From NCBI GenBank assembly GCA_046583095.1, contig JAYGDB010000022.1, positions 1 through 22,282 of the forward strand: 22,282 bases of DNA. Direction: 5' to 3'. A program made the position numbers and the translations under genes. The notes under the pieces were generated by a model that saw only the letters and a list, made by a program, of their open reading frames with translations, did no database searches and was not told where the DNA came from. Within the stretch, counting starts at the first letter, position 1. Each line of letters starts with the position of its first letter. This DNA comes from JAJDAN01 sp046583095 (GTDB lineage Bacteria > Myxococcota_A > UBA9160 > UBA4427). This document shows, piece after piece, positions 7,860 through 16,858 of the stretch.

Positions 7860-8198
7860 CTAGAAGTTCAGCTCGAGCTTCGCTGCTTCGGACATCATCT
7901 CCATGTCCCAGGGCGGGTCCCAGACCAGGTCGAGTTCGCAGCGGCTGATGGCGGGGACGGCGGCGACCTTCTCCTGCACCTCGAGGGGGAGGATCTCGGC
8001 GACGGGACACATGGGGGAAGTGAGGGTCATCTTCAAGTAGGCGACGTTGCCTTCGCGGATGTCGATCTCGTAGATGAGGCCTAGCTCGTAGATGTCGACC
8101 GGGATCTCGGGGTCGTAACAGCTCTTGAGCGCGGTGACGACGGCTTCCTTGAGGTCGCCGCCATCCGAGGGGGTCGTGGCGGTCTGCATCTCGGTCAT
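7860..8198 (-). CDS. sufT: SufT/MIP18-family (DUF59) iron-sulfur maturation factor
   Basis: A 112-residue cytosolic protein, last gene of the SUF operon. The family core DPEIPVDIYELGLIY spans 29-43, TLTSPMCPVAE (58-68) contains the conserved Cys64, and WDPPWDMEMMS (93-103) closes the domain. SufT proteins act as auxiliary factors in Fe-S cluster maturation rather than on the scaffold itself; this is family knowledge. The start abuts the sufU stop with no spacer (stop 8201-8199, ATG 8198). PaaD, the phenylacetate-oxygenase relative, is excluded by the operon context. Confidence 0.92.
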   Translation of the reverse strand: MTEMQTATTPSDGGDLKEAVVTALKSCYDPEIPVDIYELGLIYEIDIREGNVAYLKMTLTSPMCPVAEILPLEVQEKVAAVPAISRCELDLVWDPPWDMEMMSEAAKLELNF

Positions 8199-8654
8199 CT
8201 ACTCGGTCCTCACGGTGTCGTCGGTTTGGGCGAGGGCCGCACGCAGGGTGTGCCAACACAACGTCGCGCACTTCACCCGCACCGGGTACTCACGGACCCC
8301 GGAAAACACGGCGAGTTTTCCGAGTTCGGGAGCGTCCACCCTCTCGCTGGGGTTGCCCGTCACCATAGCGTGGAATCGTTCGAAGGTTTCGTCGATCTCT
8401 TCCCGTCCGCGGCCCTTCACGCACTCGGTCATCAACGACGCGGATGCGGTCGAGATCGCGCAGCCCTTGCCGTCGAAGCGGACGTCGACCACACGGCCCT
8501 GGTCGTCGACCGCCAGATGGACCGCGAGCTTGTCGCCGCAGATCGGGTTGTCGCCGTTTGCCGTGCGGTTGGCGTCCGGAAGCGCGCCGAAGTTCCGAGG
8601 CGCCTTGTTGTGGTCCAGGATCGTGGCCTGGTAGAGCTCGCGCAGATCATCCAT
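8199..8654 (-). CDS. sufU: SufU-type sulfur-relay/scaffold protein
   Basis: A 151-residue NifU/IscU-fold protein. Conserved ligands are Cys39 and Asp41 in NPICGDK, Cys65 in GKGCAIS and Cys129 in VKCATLC. About 20 extra residues between the second and third Cys (GRGREEIDETFERFHA at 81-96) distinguish SufU from IscU. In Bacillus SufU binds zinc and accepts persulfide sulfur from SufS; the same role is likely here because it follows sufS directly and no sufE is present. The ATG overlaps the sufS TGA by one base (TGATG), implying coupled translation. Confidence 0.95.
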   Translation of the reverse strand: MDDLRELYQATILDHNKAPRNFGALPDANRTANGDNPICGDKLAVHLAVDDQGRVVDVRFDGKGCAISTASASLMTECVKGRGREEIDETFERFHAMVTGNPSERVDAPELGKLAVFSGVREYPVRVKCATLCWHTLRAALAQTDDTVRTE

Positions 8655-9904
8655 CAGCCGAAGATCTCCAGTACCCTGCGGAGCGCGCGAACGAGCACGT
8701 CCACCTCCTCCCGCGTGTTGTAGAGGGAGAGCGAGGCGCGCGTGGTCGCCGCCACGCCGAAGCGTTCCATCAGCGGCTGCGCGCAGTGGTGTCCGGCCCG
8801 GACGGCGACGCCTTCCTGGTCGAGGATGGTTGCGACATCGTGCGGATGAGCGACGTCGAGCACGAAGGAAATCACCGCGGCCTTTCTCTCCGCGGTGCCG
8901 ATGATGCGCAGGCCCGGGACCTGCGACACGGCCGCCGTCGCGTACTCGAGCAGCTCGCGCTCCCAGGCGGCGATCCGATCGAGCCCAACGTCTTCGACAT
9001 AGTCGATGGCGGCGCCCAGGCCGATTACACCGGCGATGTCGGGTGTACCCGCCTCGAAGCGATGCGGCGGGGCCTTGAAGGTCGTCTTCTCGAACGTGAC
9101 GCTCTCGATCATCTCGCCACCGGTCAGGAACGGCGGCATCCCCTCCAGGATCGCGCGCTTCCCATACAGGACGCCGATCCCGCTCGGAGCGAAGAGCTTG
9201 TGGCCCGAGAAGGCGTAGAAGTCGCAATCGAGGTCTCGGACGTCCACCGACATGTGGGGCACCGCCTGGGCGCCGTCGAGCAGCACAGGGATGCCGCGTG
9301 CATGGGCGGTCGCGACGAGCTGCTTCGCGGGGTTGATGCTGCCGAGGGCGTTCGAGACGTGGGTGATGGCCACGAGCTTCGTACGATCGTTCAGTAGCGC
9401 AGCGAAGGCGTCGAGCTCGAGTTCGCCACGATCGTTCACCGGCGCGACTCGCAGCACTGCGTTCTTTTCGAGGCAGAGTTGCTGCCAGGGGACGATGTTG
9501 GCGTGATGCTCCATGGCGGAGATCACGATTTCGTCGCCGGGGCGCACCTCCTGGCGTCCCCAGCTCATGGCGACGAGGTTGATCGCCTCGGTGGCATTGC
9601 GGACGAAGACGATCTCGCTCGCGTCCGCGGCGCCGAGGAACGAACGTACCCTCTCGCGACCCGCCTCGAAGCGTTGGGTGGCTTCTACCGAGAGCTGGTA
9701 GAGGCCGCGATGGATGTTCGCGTAGCCGGACCGGTAGAAATCGACAATCGCGTCGATTACGGCCTGGGGCTTCTGGGAGCTGGCAGCCGTGTCGAAGTAG
9801 ACGAGGGGCTTCCCGCGGTTCTCGCTGGCGAGGATCGGAAAGTCGCGGCGGATGGCTTCGACATCGTACTCGGCGCTGGGATGCAGGGCGTTCGCAGCGC
9901 TCAT
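8654..9904 (-). CDS. sufS: Cysteine desulfurase SufS
   Basis: A 416-residue PLP enzyme that converts cysteine to alanine and holds the sulfur as a persulfide. PLP-binding Lys236 lies in FSGHKLFAPSG, the cofactor-stacking region is MEHHAN (131-136), and the catalytic Cys374 is in RAGHHCAQPLM, the short class II (SufS) active-site loop rather than the longer IscS loop. Length is normal for SufS. It overlaps sufD by ATGA (9901-9904) and sufU by one base, consistent with a stoichiometric SUF operon. Confidence 0.97.
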   Translation of the reverse strand: MSAANALHPSAEYDVEAIRRDFPILASENRGKPLVYFDTAASSQKPQAVIDAIVDFYRSGYANIHRGLYQLSVEATQRFEAGRERVRSFLGAADASEIVFVRNATEAINLVAMSWGRQEVRPGDEIVISAMEHHANIVPWQQLCLEKNAVLRVAPVNDRGELELDAFAALLNDRTKLVAITHVSNALGSINPAKQLVATAHARGIPVLLDGAQAVPHMSVDVRDLDCDFYAFSGHKLFAPSGIGVLYGKRAILEGMPPFLTGGEMIESVTFEKTTFKAPPHRFEAGTPDIAGVIGLGAAIDYVEDVGLDRIAAWERELLEYATAAVSQVPGLRIIGTAERKAAVISFVLDVAHPHDVATILDQEGVAVRAGHHCAQPLMERFGVAATTRASLSLYNTREEVDVLVRALRRVLEIFG

Positions 9905-11085
9905 TCCGTGGCTCTCCGGACGGCGCCGTCGATCACGTCGTGGACGACTTCGCCGACTGCCTCCGGCAGCGCAGCGACGATCTCGTTCGCGAATGCGTGG
10001 ATCAGCAGGCTGCGGGCGTCGTCCAGGCCGACGCCCCGGCTGCGCAGGTAGAAGAGCGCGTCCTCATCGAGTTGGCCGATGGTCGCGCCGTGGGCGCACC
10101 GCACGTCGTCTGCGTAGATCTCGAGCTGGGGCTTGGTATCGATCTCGGCGCCTTCCCCCAGCAGCAGGTTCGGGTTCGACTGGGTGGCGTCGGTCTTCTG
10201 GGCGTCCGGGCGAACGAGGACATGGCCCCGGAAGATGCCCTTCGAGTGGCCTCCTAGGATCCCCTTGTAGAGCTCGCGGCTGCTGCAATGGGGCATCGCG
10301 TGATCGACGGAGGTGTGGTTGTCGACGAGGCGGCGGCCTTCACCAATGAACAACCCGCGCAGGTCGCAAGTGGCGCCCTCGTCCGCGAGCAGGACATCGA
10401 GGTCGTTGCGGATCAGCGCCCCGCCAACCGTGAGCGTGTTCACGGTGAAGCGCCCGTCGCGGGCGACTCGGCAGCCGATGTTCGAGACGTGAAAATGCTC
10501 GTCGTGTTCGCGCTGCAGGAAGACGAGGTCGAGATGGGCGTTCGGGCCAATATCGGCTTCGACGACCAGATTCGTGAAGCCGGGGCCAGCGGCGCCCGAG
10601 GTGTGATCGACCACCACGGTGGCCCGGCTTCCCTCTTCGAGTTGGATGAAGGCGCGCGGGTGCTGGATCGCGGCGCAAGATTCGAAGTCCAGCCGAACCA
10701 CCTCATTCCGGGACTCGTTGCGACGAGCGGTCACGACCGAGACCTTCGAGACGAAGGCCGTGTTCAGGAGTGCGAAGGGGCGATCCTTCGAGTCGAGAAT
10801 ACTGCCCAGGTGCGTGGGGATCTCGGGCGAGGTTTCACCGGTTTCGAGTTCGAAGGCGAGCTTCGCGAGCGGCGCCACATTCGTGTAACGCCACTCCTCG
10901 AGCCGGGTGCTGGGAAAGCCGAGCTCCGAAAAGCGCGCGATTGCATCCGCGCGAAGCTCGACCAGCCACCTCGGATCCTCCGCGCGCGCGGCAGCGAATG
11001 TCTCGTGCTGTGCCGCGTAGTGGGGCACCTGCGCGGTGTAGACGGGGTTGGCTCGAGGCCGCTTTCGACGGTCTCTGGAACTCAT
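9901..11085 (-). CDS. sufD: Fe-S cluster assembly protein SufD
   Basis: A 394-residue right-handed beta-helix subunit that pairs with SufB and two SufC in the SufBC2D scaffold. The N-terminal helical part includes RLEEWRYTN (61-69). The C-terminal half contains VDNHTSVDHAMPHCSS (254-269), a SKGIFRGHVLV segment (281-291) and RCAHGATIGQLDEDALFY (329-346). His332 lies where Escherichia coli SufD has His360, proposed to bind iron. The basic extension MSSRDRRKRPR is not conserved in the family; the ATG is still preferred because it overlaps the sufC stop as ATGA. Confidence 0.95.
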   Translation of the reverse strand: MSSRDRRKRPRANPVYTAQVPHYAAQHETFAAARAEDPRWLVELRADAIARFSELGFPSTRLEEWRYTNVAPLAKLAFELETGETSPEIPTHLGSILDSKDRPFALLNTAFVSKVSVVTARRNESRNEVVRLDFESCAAIQHPRAFIQLEEGSRATVVVDHTSGAAGPGFTNLVVEADIGPNAHLDLVFLQREHDEHFHVSNIGCRVARDGRFTVNTLTVGGALIRNDLDVLLADEGATCDLRGLFIGEGRRLVDNHTSVDHAMPHCSSRELYKGILGGHSKGIFRGHVLVRPDAQKTDATQSNPNLLLGEGAEIDTKPQLEIYADDVRCAHGATIGQLDEDALFYLRSRGVGLDDARSLLIHAFANEIVAALPEAVGEVVHDVIDGAVRRATE

Positions 11086-11831
11086 GCTGCGCCTTCCTCG
11101 AACTGCGCGTAGCCCTTCTCTTCCAGTTCGAGGGCGAGGTCCTTGCCGCCGGAGCGAACGATCCGGCCGCCCGAGAGAACGTGCACGCGATCCGGCACGA
11201 CGTAGTCGAGCAGGCGTTGGTAGTGGGTGATGATCAGCATCGATCGATCGGGCGAGCGCAAGGCGTTCACGCCGGCCGCCACCTCGCGCAGTGCATCGAT
11301 ATCGAGACCCGAGTCCGTCTCGTCGAGAATGCAGAGCTTCGGCTCGAGCAGGAGCATCTGCAGCACCTCGTTGCGCTTTTTTTCGCCGCCCGAGAAGCCG
11401 TCGTTGATGTGCCGATTCATCAACTCCGGGGGCATCTCGACGAGCTTCATCTTCTCGCGGCTGAGGCTGAGGAAGTCCATGGCGTCGAGCTCCGGCTCGC
11501 CGCGGTGGGCGCGGATCGCGTTCACGGACGCCTTCAGAAAGTAGTTGTTGCCGACGCCGGGGATCTCCACCGGATACTGGAACGCGAGGAAGAGGCCCTC
11601 CCGCGCGCGGGTCTCGGGATCCATCTCGGTGAGGTCGCGGCCCTCGAACAGGATCTCACCCTGCGTCACCTCCGTGGAGGGGCGCCCGCAGAGCGCGTTC
11701 GCAAGGGTGCTCTTCCCGGACCCGTTCGGGCCCATCACCGCGTGGATTTCGCCGGCACCGATGCCGAGGTCGATGCCCTTGAGGATGGGCGTCCCGCCCG
11801 TCGAAGCGTGGAGGTTCTTGATTTCGAGCAT
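11082..11831 (-). CDS. sufC: SufC ATPase of the SUF scaffold
   Basis: A 249-residue ABC-type ATPase that drives conformational change in SufBC2D; it is not a transporter. Seen in order: Walker A GPNGSGKST (34-42), Q-loop FQYP (84-87), signature FSGGEKKR (146-153), Walker B CILDETDSGLD (167-177) and H-loop His203. FSGGEKKRNE is the SufC version of the ABC signature. The start is supported by AGGA 6 bases upstream, located in the 8-base sufB-sufC spacer and overlapping the sufB stop. The 3' end overlaps sufD. Confidence 0.97.
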   Translation of the reverse strand: MLEIKNLHASTGGTPILKGIDLGIGAGEIHAVMGPNGSGKSTLANALCGRPSTEVTQGEILFEGRDLTEMDPETRAREGLFLAFQYPVEIPGVGNNYFLKASVNAIRAHRGEPELDAMDFLSLSREKMKLVEMPPELMNRHINDGFSGGEKKRNEVLQMLLLEPKLCILDETDSGLDIDALREVAAGVNALRSPDRSMLIITHYQRLLDYVVPDRVHVLSGGRIVRSGGKDLALELEEKGYAQFEEGAA

Positions 11832-11839
11832 GAGGGTTC

Positions 11840-13299
<1,460 letters not shown>

Positions 13300-13303
<4 letters not shown>

Positions 13304-13737
13304 TGGGGACTCGTTACTTGGATGAGGGGGAAGTTCGGGTTGACGATGTCGGAGAGCGTGATGGTCGCGAGCGTGTTTTGAACCGAGCGGTTGATCACGC
13401 TCCAGGGCTCCTGCACCGAGCAGTTGCCCTCGTGTTGGCAAACGGAGGGACCAATCTGGCACTCGGTGAGCGCCACCGGGCCTTCGAGGACCGTGATCAT
13501 GTCGGCGACGCTCAGGTCGTCGGGGCGCCGGGCGAGGCGGAAGCCGCCGCCGGGTCCCCGGTGCGACTCGAGTACGCCTCCGCGTGCGAGCGACTTCATG
13601 ACCTTGCTGACCATGGGGGCCGGCAGCTGCAGGCTCTCGGCGACTTCGCGTGCGTTGTGGGTCACCGGCTGCTCGTCGCGAGCGAGGTGCGCGAGGATCC
13701 GGATCCCGTAGTCGGTGCCCCTGCTGAGTCGGAACAA
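13300..13737 (-). CDS. Rrf2-family [2Fe-2S] transcription regulator of the suf operon
   Basis: A 145-residue regulator of the IscR/SUF-regulator group. Residues 1-70 form the winged helix-turn-helix, with the recognition region LQLPAPMVSKVMKSLARGG (36-54) and wing GPGGGFRLAR. Cys93, Cys100 and Cys106 (C-x6-C-x5-C) are the expected [2Fe-2S] ligands. It heads the operon and probably represses it when Fe-S supply is adequate. The start is TTG 13737 (MFRLSRGTDYG), chosen because GAGG lies 6 bases upstream and this gives normal Rrf2 length. A longer version from TTG 13779 would begin inside the palindromic operator and has no family support. The stop overlaps sufB. A palindrome and a consensus -10 lie upstream. 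Confidence 0.93.
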
Positions 13738-13743
13738 TCTTTG

Positions 13744-13747
13744 CCTC
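13744..13747 (-). promoter_or_regulatory. Shine-Dalgarno deciding the TTG start of the Rrf2 regulator
   Basis: GAGG on the minus strand, 6 bases before TTG 13737. It supports the shorter 145-residue protein. Confidence 0.6.
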
Positions 13748-13772
13748 GACCTGGTGAGCCGGAGAATATATC

Positions 13773-13787
13773 GGACCAACTTGGTCC
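13773..13787. promoter_or_regulatory. Perfect 15-bp palindrome, probable Rrf2 operator A
   Basis: GGACCAA and TTGGTCC flank a single central base. Outside the arms partial symmetry continues (AATAT left, TAAAT right), giving a 25-30 bp dyad, the footprint size of a dimeric Rrf2 regulator. It lies 36 bases upstream of the regulator start and downstream of the proposed transcription start, where binding would block transcription. In RNA it could also form a 5-bp hairpin. Confidence 0.65.
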
Positions 13788-13797
13788 TGTAAATAGA

Positions 13798-13812
13798 GGA
13801 CCGCTTTAGTCT
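13798..13812. promoter_or_regulatory. Degenerate second operator copy B
   Basis: GGACCGCTTTAGTCT matches operator A at 10 of 15 positions and starts 25 bp from it. On the minus strand its core GACTAAAGCGGTC recalls the GACT...AGTC half-sites of IscR type 1 operators. It lies just downstream of the -10 box at 13814-13819, over the likely transcription start. Confidence 0.5.
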
Positions 13813-13813
13813 G

Positions 13814-13819
13814 ATTATA
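13814..13819 (-). promoter_or_regulatory. Consensus -10 box of the suf operon promoter
   Basis: TATAAT on the minus strand inside an AT-rich island in otherwise GC-rich sequence. The best-spaced -35 (CTCACT at 13837-13842, 17-base spacer) matches only three of six consensus bases. Transcription would begin near 13807, leaving about 70 bases of leader before the TTG start. Confidence 0.55.
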
Positions 13820-13842
13820 ACTATTTCAATTAGAACAGTGAG

Positions 13843-14334
13843 TTAGGTGGATTTATTGCGTAGCCCGATGCGACGGCCGACCTGGGGGGCCGGCTCGATC
13901 GTCCGGTGGACGGCGAGGATCTCGCCGAGCCGACGCTGGATGCTCGCTTCGATCGGGGCGGCCCGTCTGGCTACCTCGGTCACGTGCAGGGACATCAGTT
14001 CGTTGGTGGCCGCCACGAAGCCCTCATCGGCGTGGAACATCTGGTGGATGTAGTGGATGCGCTTCTCGTCGAAGGCCAGAAGCTGGGTGGAGAAGCGCAG
14101 CGGATCCCCGTTGCGAAGCTCGCGCAGGTAGTTGACGTGCGACTCCAGGGTGAAGGTCATCACCCCGTGGGTCTTCTTGTGTTCCTCACCCAGACCGATG
14201 TAGTCGAGCCAGGCGTCCGTCGCGAGGTCGAAGACCACGACGTAGTAGCCCATATTCAGGTGTTCGTTGTAGTCGATCCACTCCGGTTGGACCCGGTTTC
14301 GGTACGCGTCGAACAGGCCATCGGAAGCGTTCAT
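13843..14334 (-). CDS. Hot-dog fold acyl-CoA thioesterase (4HBT-like)
   Basis: A 163-residue cytosolic protein. PEWIDYNEHLNMGYY (17-31) matches the 4-hydroxybenzoyl-CoA thioesterase signature, with Asp21 and His25 at catalytic positions. FTLESHVNYLRELRNGDPLR (61-80) and the following beta strands complete one hot-dog domain. From memory the pattern is closest to the thioesterase domain linked with carnitine dehydrogenase (betainyl-CoA thioesterase); this is not proven. ATG 14334 is chosen because homology starts near YRNRVQPEW; upstream in-frame starts add Cys/Arg-rich non-family sequence. Divergent from the CoA-transferase at 14554 across 219 bases in which I see only GC-rich sequence, a short tandem repeat and that gene's ribosome site. 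Confidence 0.83.
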   Translation of the reverse strand: MNASDGLFDAYRNRVQPEWIDYNEHLNMGYYVVVFDLATDAWLDYIGLGEEHKKTHGVMTFTLESHVNYLRELRNGDPLRFSTQLLAFDEKRIHYIHQMFHADEGFVAATNELMSLHVTEVARRAAPIEASIQRRLGEILAVHRTIEPAPQVGRRIGLRNKST

Positions 14335-14540
14335 CGAACGCACCGAAAGCCAGCTCGAAGCTTCCGAGACGGCACGCTGATCCACACCTTCAGACGCTCC
14401 CCGGGCGCAAGCCGGCGACACCCGGGAAGAGAGTAGCCGGGCAGCCGGGCAGTTCGCTTGCCGACGGGCCCGGATCGGGCTCTTCGGCCAGGCCCATCGC
14501 CGCTTGTGGTCATGTGCGATCCTCGGGCGGTTCCTAGAAC

Positions 14541-14546
14541 GGGAGG
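14541..14546 (+). promoter_or_regulatory. Shine-Dalgarno of the first CoA-transferase
   Basis: GGGAGG, 7 bases before ATG 14554. It favours this ATG over the GTG one codon earlier and over the long upstream extension. Confidence 0.75.
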
Positions 14547-14553
14547 TGTCGTG

Positions 14554-15735
14554 ATGCGCATCGAGCTGGGAGGCAAGGCAACGGGCCCGCTTCGGGGTGT
14601 CCGCGTATTGGACATCTCTTCAATCGTCTCGGGGCCTCTGTGCGCACAGATCCTCGGCGATTTCGGTGCGGATGTGATCAAGCTGGAGTCGCCCACGGGC
14701 GATACTGCGCGTTATCTCGGACAGGAGGGCCCGCCGGGCATGTCGGGCATCTTCGTTCAGTTCAATCGAAACAAGCGCAGCGTCACGCTCGATCTAAAGA
14801 AAGAAGCCGGCAAGGCGGCCTTCTTCGAGCTCGTTAGCGAGACCGATATCGTCGTCGAGAACTTCCGGGCCGGCGTTGCGGATCGGCTCGGCATCGGCTT
14901 CGAGGCGTCGCGCGAGAAGAACGCCGGCCTCATCTGGGTGGCCATCAGCGGCTTCGGCCCGGACGGTCCCTATTCGGAGCAGCCCGCCTACGACATGGTG
15001 ATTCAGGGCATGTCGGGCTTCGCGACGACCCTGGGCGACAAGCAGAACCCGAAGCTCATCAGCAATCTCGTCGCCGACAAGACGAGTGGGATGAATGCCT
15101 GCTACGCGGTGCTTGCGGCGCTGTACGCGCGCGAGAAGAACGGCGGCGAGGGGCAGCGGATCGACATCCCGATGATCGACGCGTTCGCGTCCTTCGTCCA
15201 CGCCGACGGCTTCGCGGCGCAGACCTACGGCGGGCCGGCCTCCGTTGGGCTTGCCGCGATCTATCGGGCTTGGGAGACGGCGGATGGTCACATCTCGATG
15301 CTGATCATCGAGGATCATCACTTCGAAGCCCTCTGCAAGGCGATCGAGCGCGAGGATCTGCTCGAAGACGAGCGTTACGCGACGATCGTCGGACGCATGG
15401 GAAACGCCGCAGAACTGTTCGGGATCTTCGAGACCGAGGTACGGAAGTTCACGACGGCGGAGATCGTGAAGCGTGCCCACTCCTACAAGCTGCCCCTGGG
15501 TCCGGTCTACGACGTCGATGCATTCCTTCAGGATCCCCAGGTCGTCCACAATCAGACGGTCTTCGATCTGGACGATGACGAGGGCGGCAGCATGAAGCTC
15601 TTCGCGACCGCGCCGCGATTCGGGGCCACGCCCACGAACGTGCGGCGGGCCCCGCCCCGCCTCGGCGCCGATACCGAGGACGTCCTGCGGGAAGTCGGCC
15701 TCGACGAAGCGGAGATCGAGAAGCTGCGAGGCTGA
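14554..15735 (+). CDS. Family III CoA-transferase (CaiB/BaiF/Frc type)
   Basis: A 393-residue cytosolic enzyme moving CoA between acyl-CoA and a free acid. GVRVLDISSIVSGPLCAQIL (15-34) and GADVIKLESP (38-47) open the fold, NKRSVTLDLK (73-82) follows, and Asp175 in VADKTSGM aligns with the catalytic Asp169 of formyl-CoA transferase. The AYDMVIQGMSG segment (145-155) is of transferase rather than methylacyl-CoA racemase type. The length is normal for one domain. Donor and acceptor acids cannot be deduced. The stop is 3 bases from the convergent phosphatase gene, and a second, tandem-domain CoA-transferase follows 1.1 kb downstream. Confidence 0.93.
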   Translation: MRIELGGKATGPLRGVRVLDISSIVSGPLCAQILGDFGADVIKLESPTGDTARYLGQEGPPGMSGIFVQFNRNKRSVTLDLKKEAGKAAFFELVSETDIVVENFRAGVADRLGIGFEASREKNAGLIWVAISGFGPDGPYSEQPAYDMVIQGMSGFATTLGDKQNPKLISNLVADKTSGMNACYAVLAALYAREKNGGEGQRIDIPMIDAFASFVHADGFAAQTYGGPASVGLAAIYRAWETADGHISMLIIEDHHFEALCKAIEREDLLEDERYATIVGRMGNAAELFGIFETEVRKFTTAEIVKRAHSYKLPLGPVYDVDAFLQDPQVVHNQTVFDLDDDEGGSMKLFATAPRFGATPTNVRRAPPRLGADTEDVLREVGLDEAEIEKLRG

Positions 15736-15738
15736 AGT

Positions 15739-16833
15739 TCAGCGGAGCAGGCGCTCGCGCAAGGCGGTGCGCCTGTCCGGCCCGAAGCCGAGCGCGCTCT
15801 CGAAGTAGGCGTCCAGGCTGCCGTGGTCTTCCACGGCGGCGTCCAGGCCCGCCTGGATGAACGCCCGCTCGACGCCCATCAGCGGGCGGATCCGCTCGAC
15901 GTCGGTTCGGAACAGCGAGACGATGTGGATCTTCGTGAGCGTGCTCTCGATGTGCTCCTGGGTGTACGGTTGGGTGAGGAGGTAGTCCTGGATCGCTGTC
16001 CGCTCCGGAACGCCCAGCAGCGTGAGGATCAGGAGGGCCGCGAAGCCCGCCCGGTCCTTCCCTGCCGTGCAGTGGAAAACGAGCGGCAGGTTGGCGTCGT
16101 CCTCGAAGAGCTCGAGGTAGTCGGTGTATTCCTCGGTATAGCTGCGCGCAAACGCGCGGTTTCCCTCCACCAGCAGCTTCCCGAAGTCGATGTCCCCGAG
16201 GTCGCCCGAGAGGATGCGCGATTGCAGTTCGTCCACGGCGAATCGCTCGTCGGAGATCGCCGGGTTGACGCTGCGGGGCGTTCCGGACGAACCCAGTCGG
16301 TCCGGGTCGTTCTCGCGCTCGGCGCGTCCGCGGAAGTCGCAGACGGTTCGGATGCCGAGGCGTTCGAGGTAGGCGAGGTCGCCGTCGGTGAGGTCGCCCA
16401 GGTGGTCCGAGCGGTAGATCTGCCCCCATCGCACCCGCCGGCCGTCGGCGGTCGGATAGCCACCGAGATCGCGGAAGTTGTGGGCGCCCTCGAGCGGTAG
16501 GAGTCGCTCGGCGACCACTACTGAGGGCCCCGAGTCTGCGACGAGCTCGAAGTAGCTACGGCGATCCCGCGGCAGACCCGAGGCCGTGAAGACCCCGCCC
16601 TCCAGCACACCGAGCGGGTTTTCGCGTTCGACGGCGTCCGGATCTTCGCCCTGGAAGACCTGGACGCGCCCCGCCGGTGCGTTCTCCCAGCGGATCCAGA
16701 TGCGGTCGCTCGCCTGCCGGACCGCGACCGGGTCTTCGAACGGGGGAACGACGGGTTCCGACGGCTCACCGCAGGCGAGGAGGGCGACGAATAGAACCGC
16801 TGGCAGCAACGTGCGAATCGAGGGAGACCGCAT
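15739..16833 (-). CDS. Lipoprotein tyrosine/dual-specificity phosphatase (Y_phosphatase3, MptpB/LipA-like)
   Basis: A 364-residue exported protein. The signal peptide ends in lipobox LLAC with Cys21 lipidated. Residues 35-110 look like a small beta-sandwich (fibronectin III-like) domain. The phosphatase domain (115-364) has NFRDLGGYPTADGR (119-132), IYRSDHL (139-145), VCDFRGRAE (164-172) and the P-loop HCTAGKDRAG (254-263), with nucleophile Cys255 and Arg261. The GKDR form groups it with MptpB and Listeria LipA, which act on phosphotyrosine and phosphoinositides. The periplasmic location makes an exogenous phosphoester or phospholipid headgroup a likely target; this is inferred. The ATG shares CATG (16831-16834) with a possible divergent start of the tandem CoA-transferase. 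Longer in-frame starts lack a signal peptide at the front. Confidence 0.9.
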   Translation of the reverse strand: MRSPSIRTLLPAVLFVALLACGEPSEPVVPPFEDPVAVRQASDRIWIRWENAPAGRVQVFQGEDPDAVERENPLGVLEGGVFTASGLPRDRRSYFELVADSGPSVVVAERLLPLEGAHNFRDLGGYPTADGRRVRWGQIYRSDHLGDLTDGDLAYLERLGIRTVCDFRGRAERENDPDRLGSSGTPRSVNPAISDERFAVDELQSRILSGDLGDIDFGKLLVEGNRAFARSYTEEYTDYLELFEDDANLPLVFHCTAGKDRAGFAALLILTLLGVPERTAIQDYLLTQPYTQEHIESTLTKIHIVSLFRTDVERIRPLMGVERAFIQAGLDAAVEDHGSLDAYFESALGFGPDRRTALRERLLR

Positions 16834-16858
16834 GCTGGGGAGAGCGTACCATCGAGTC

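Noticed and set aside
13738..13779. Longer Rrf2 regulator starting at TTG 13779
   Set aside because: The extra 14 residues are basic and not family-like, the start would lie inside the operator palindrome, and the GAGG ribosome site fits TTG 13737.
14435..14452. Tandem repeat AGCCGGGC x2 in the 219-base divergent region
   Set aside because: Only two 8-base units of GC-rich composition. No support as an operator or a mobile-element trace.
14554..15735. Assignment of the single-domain enzyme as alpha-methylacyl-CoA racemase
   Set aside because: The racemase active-site His-Asp pattern is not seen (AYD instead of GHD-type sequence), whereas Asp175 in ADKTSG matches the CoA-transferase catalytic site.
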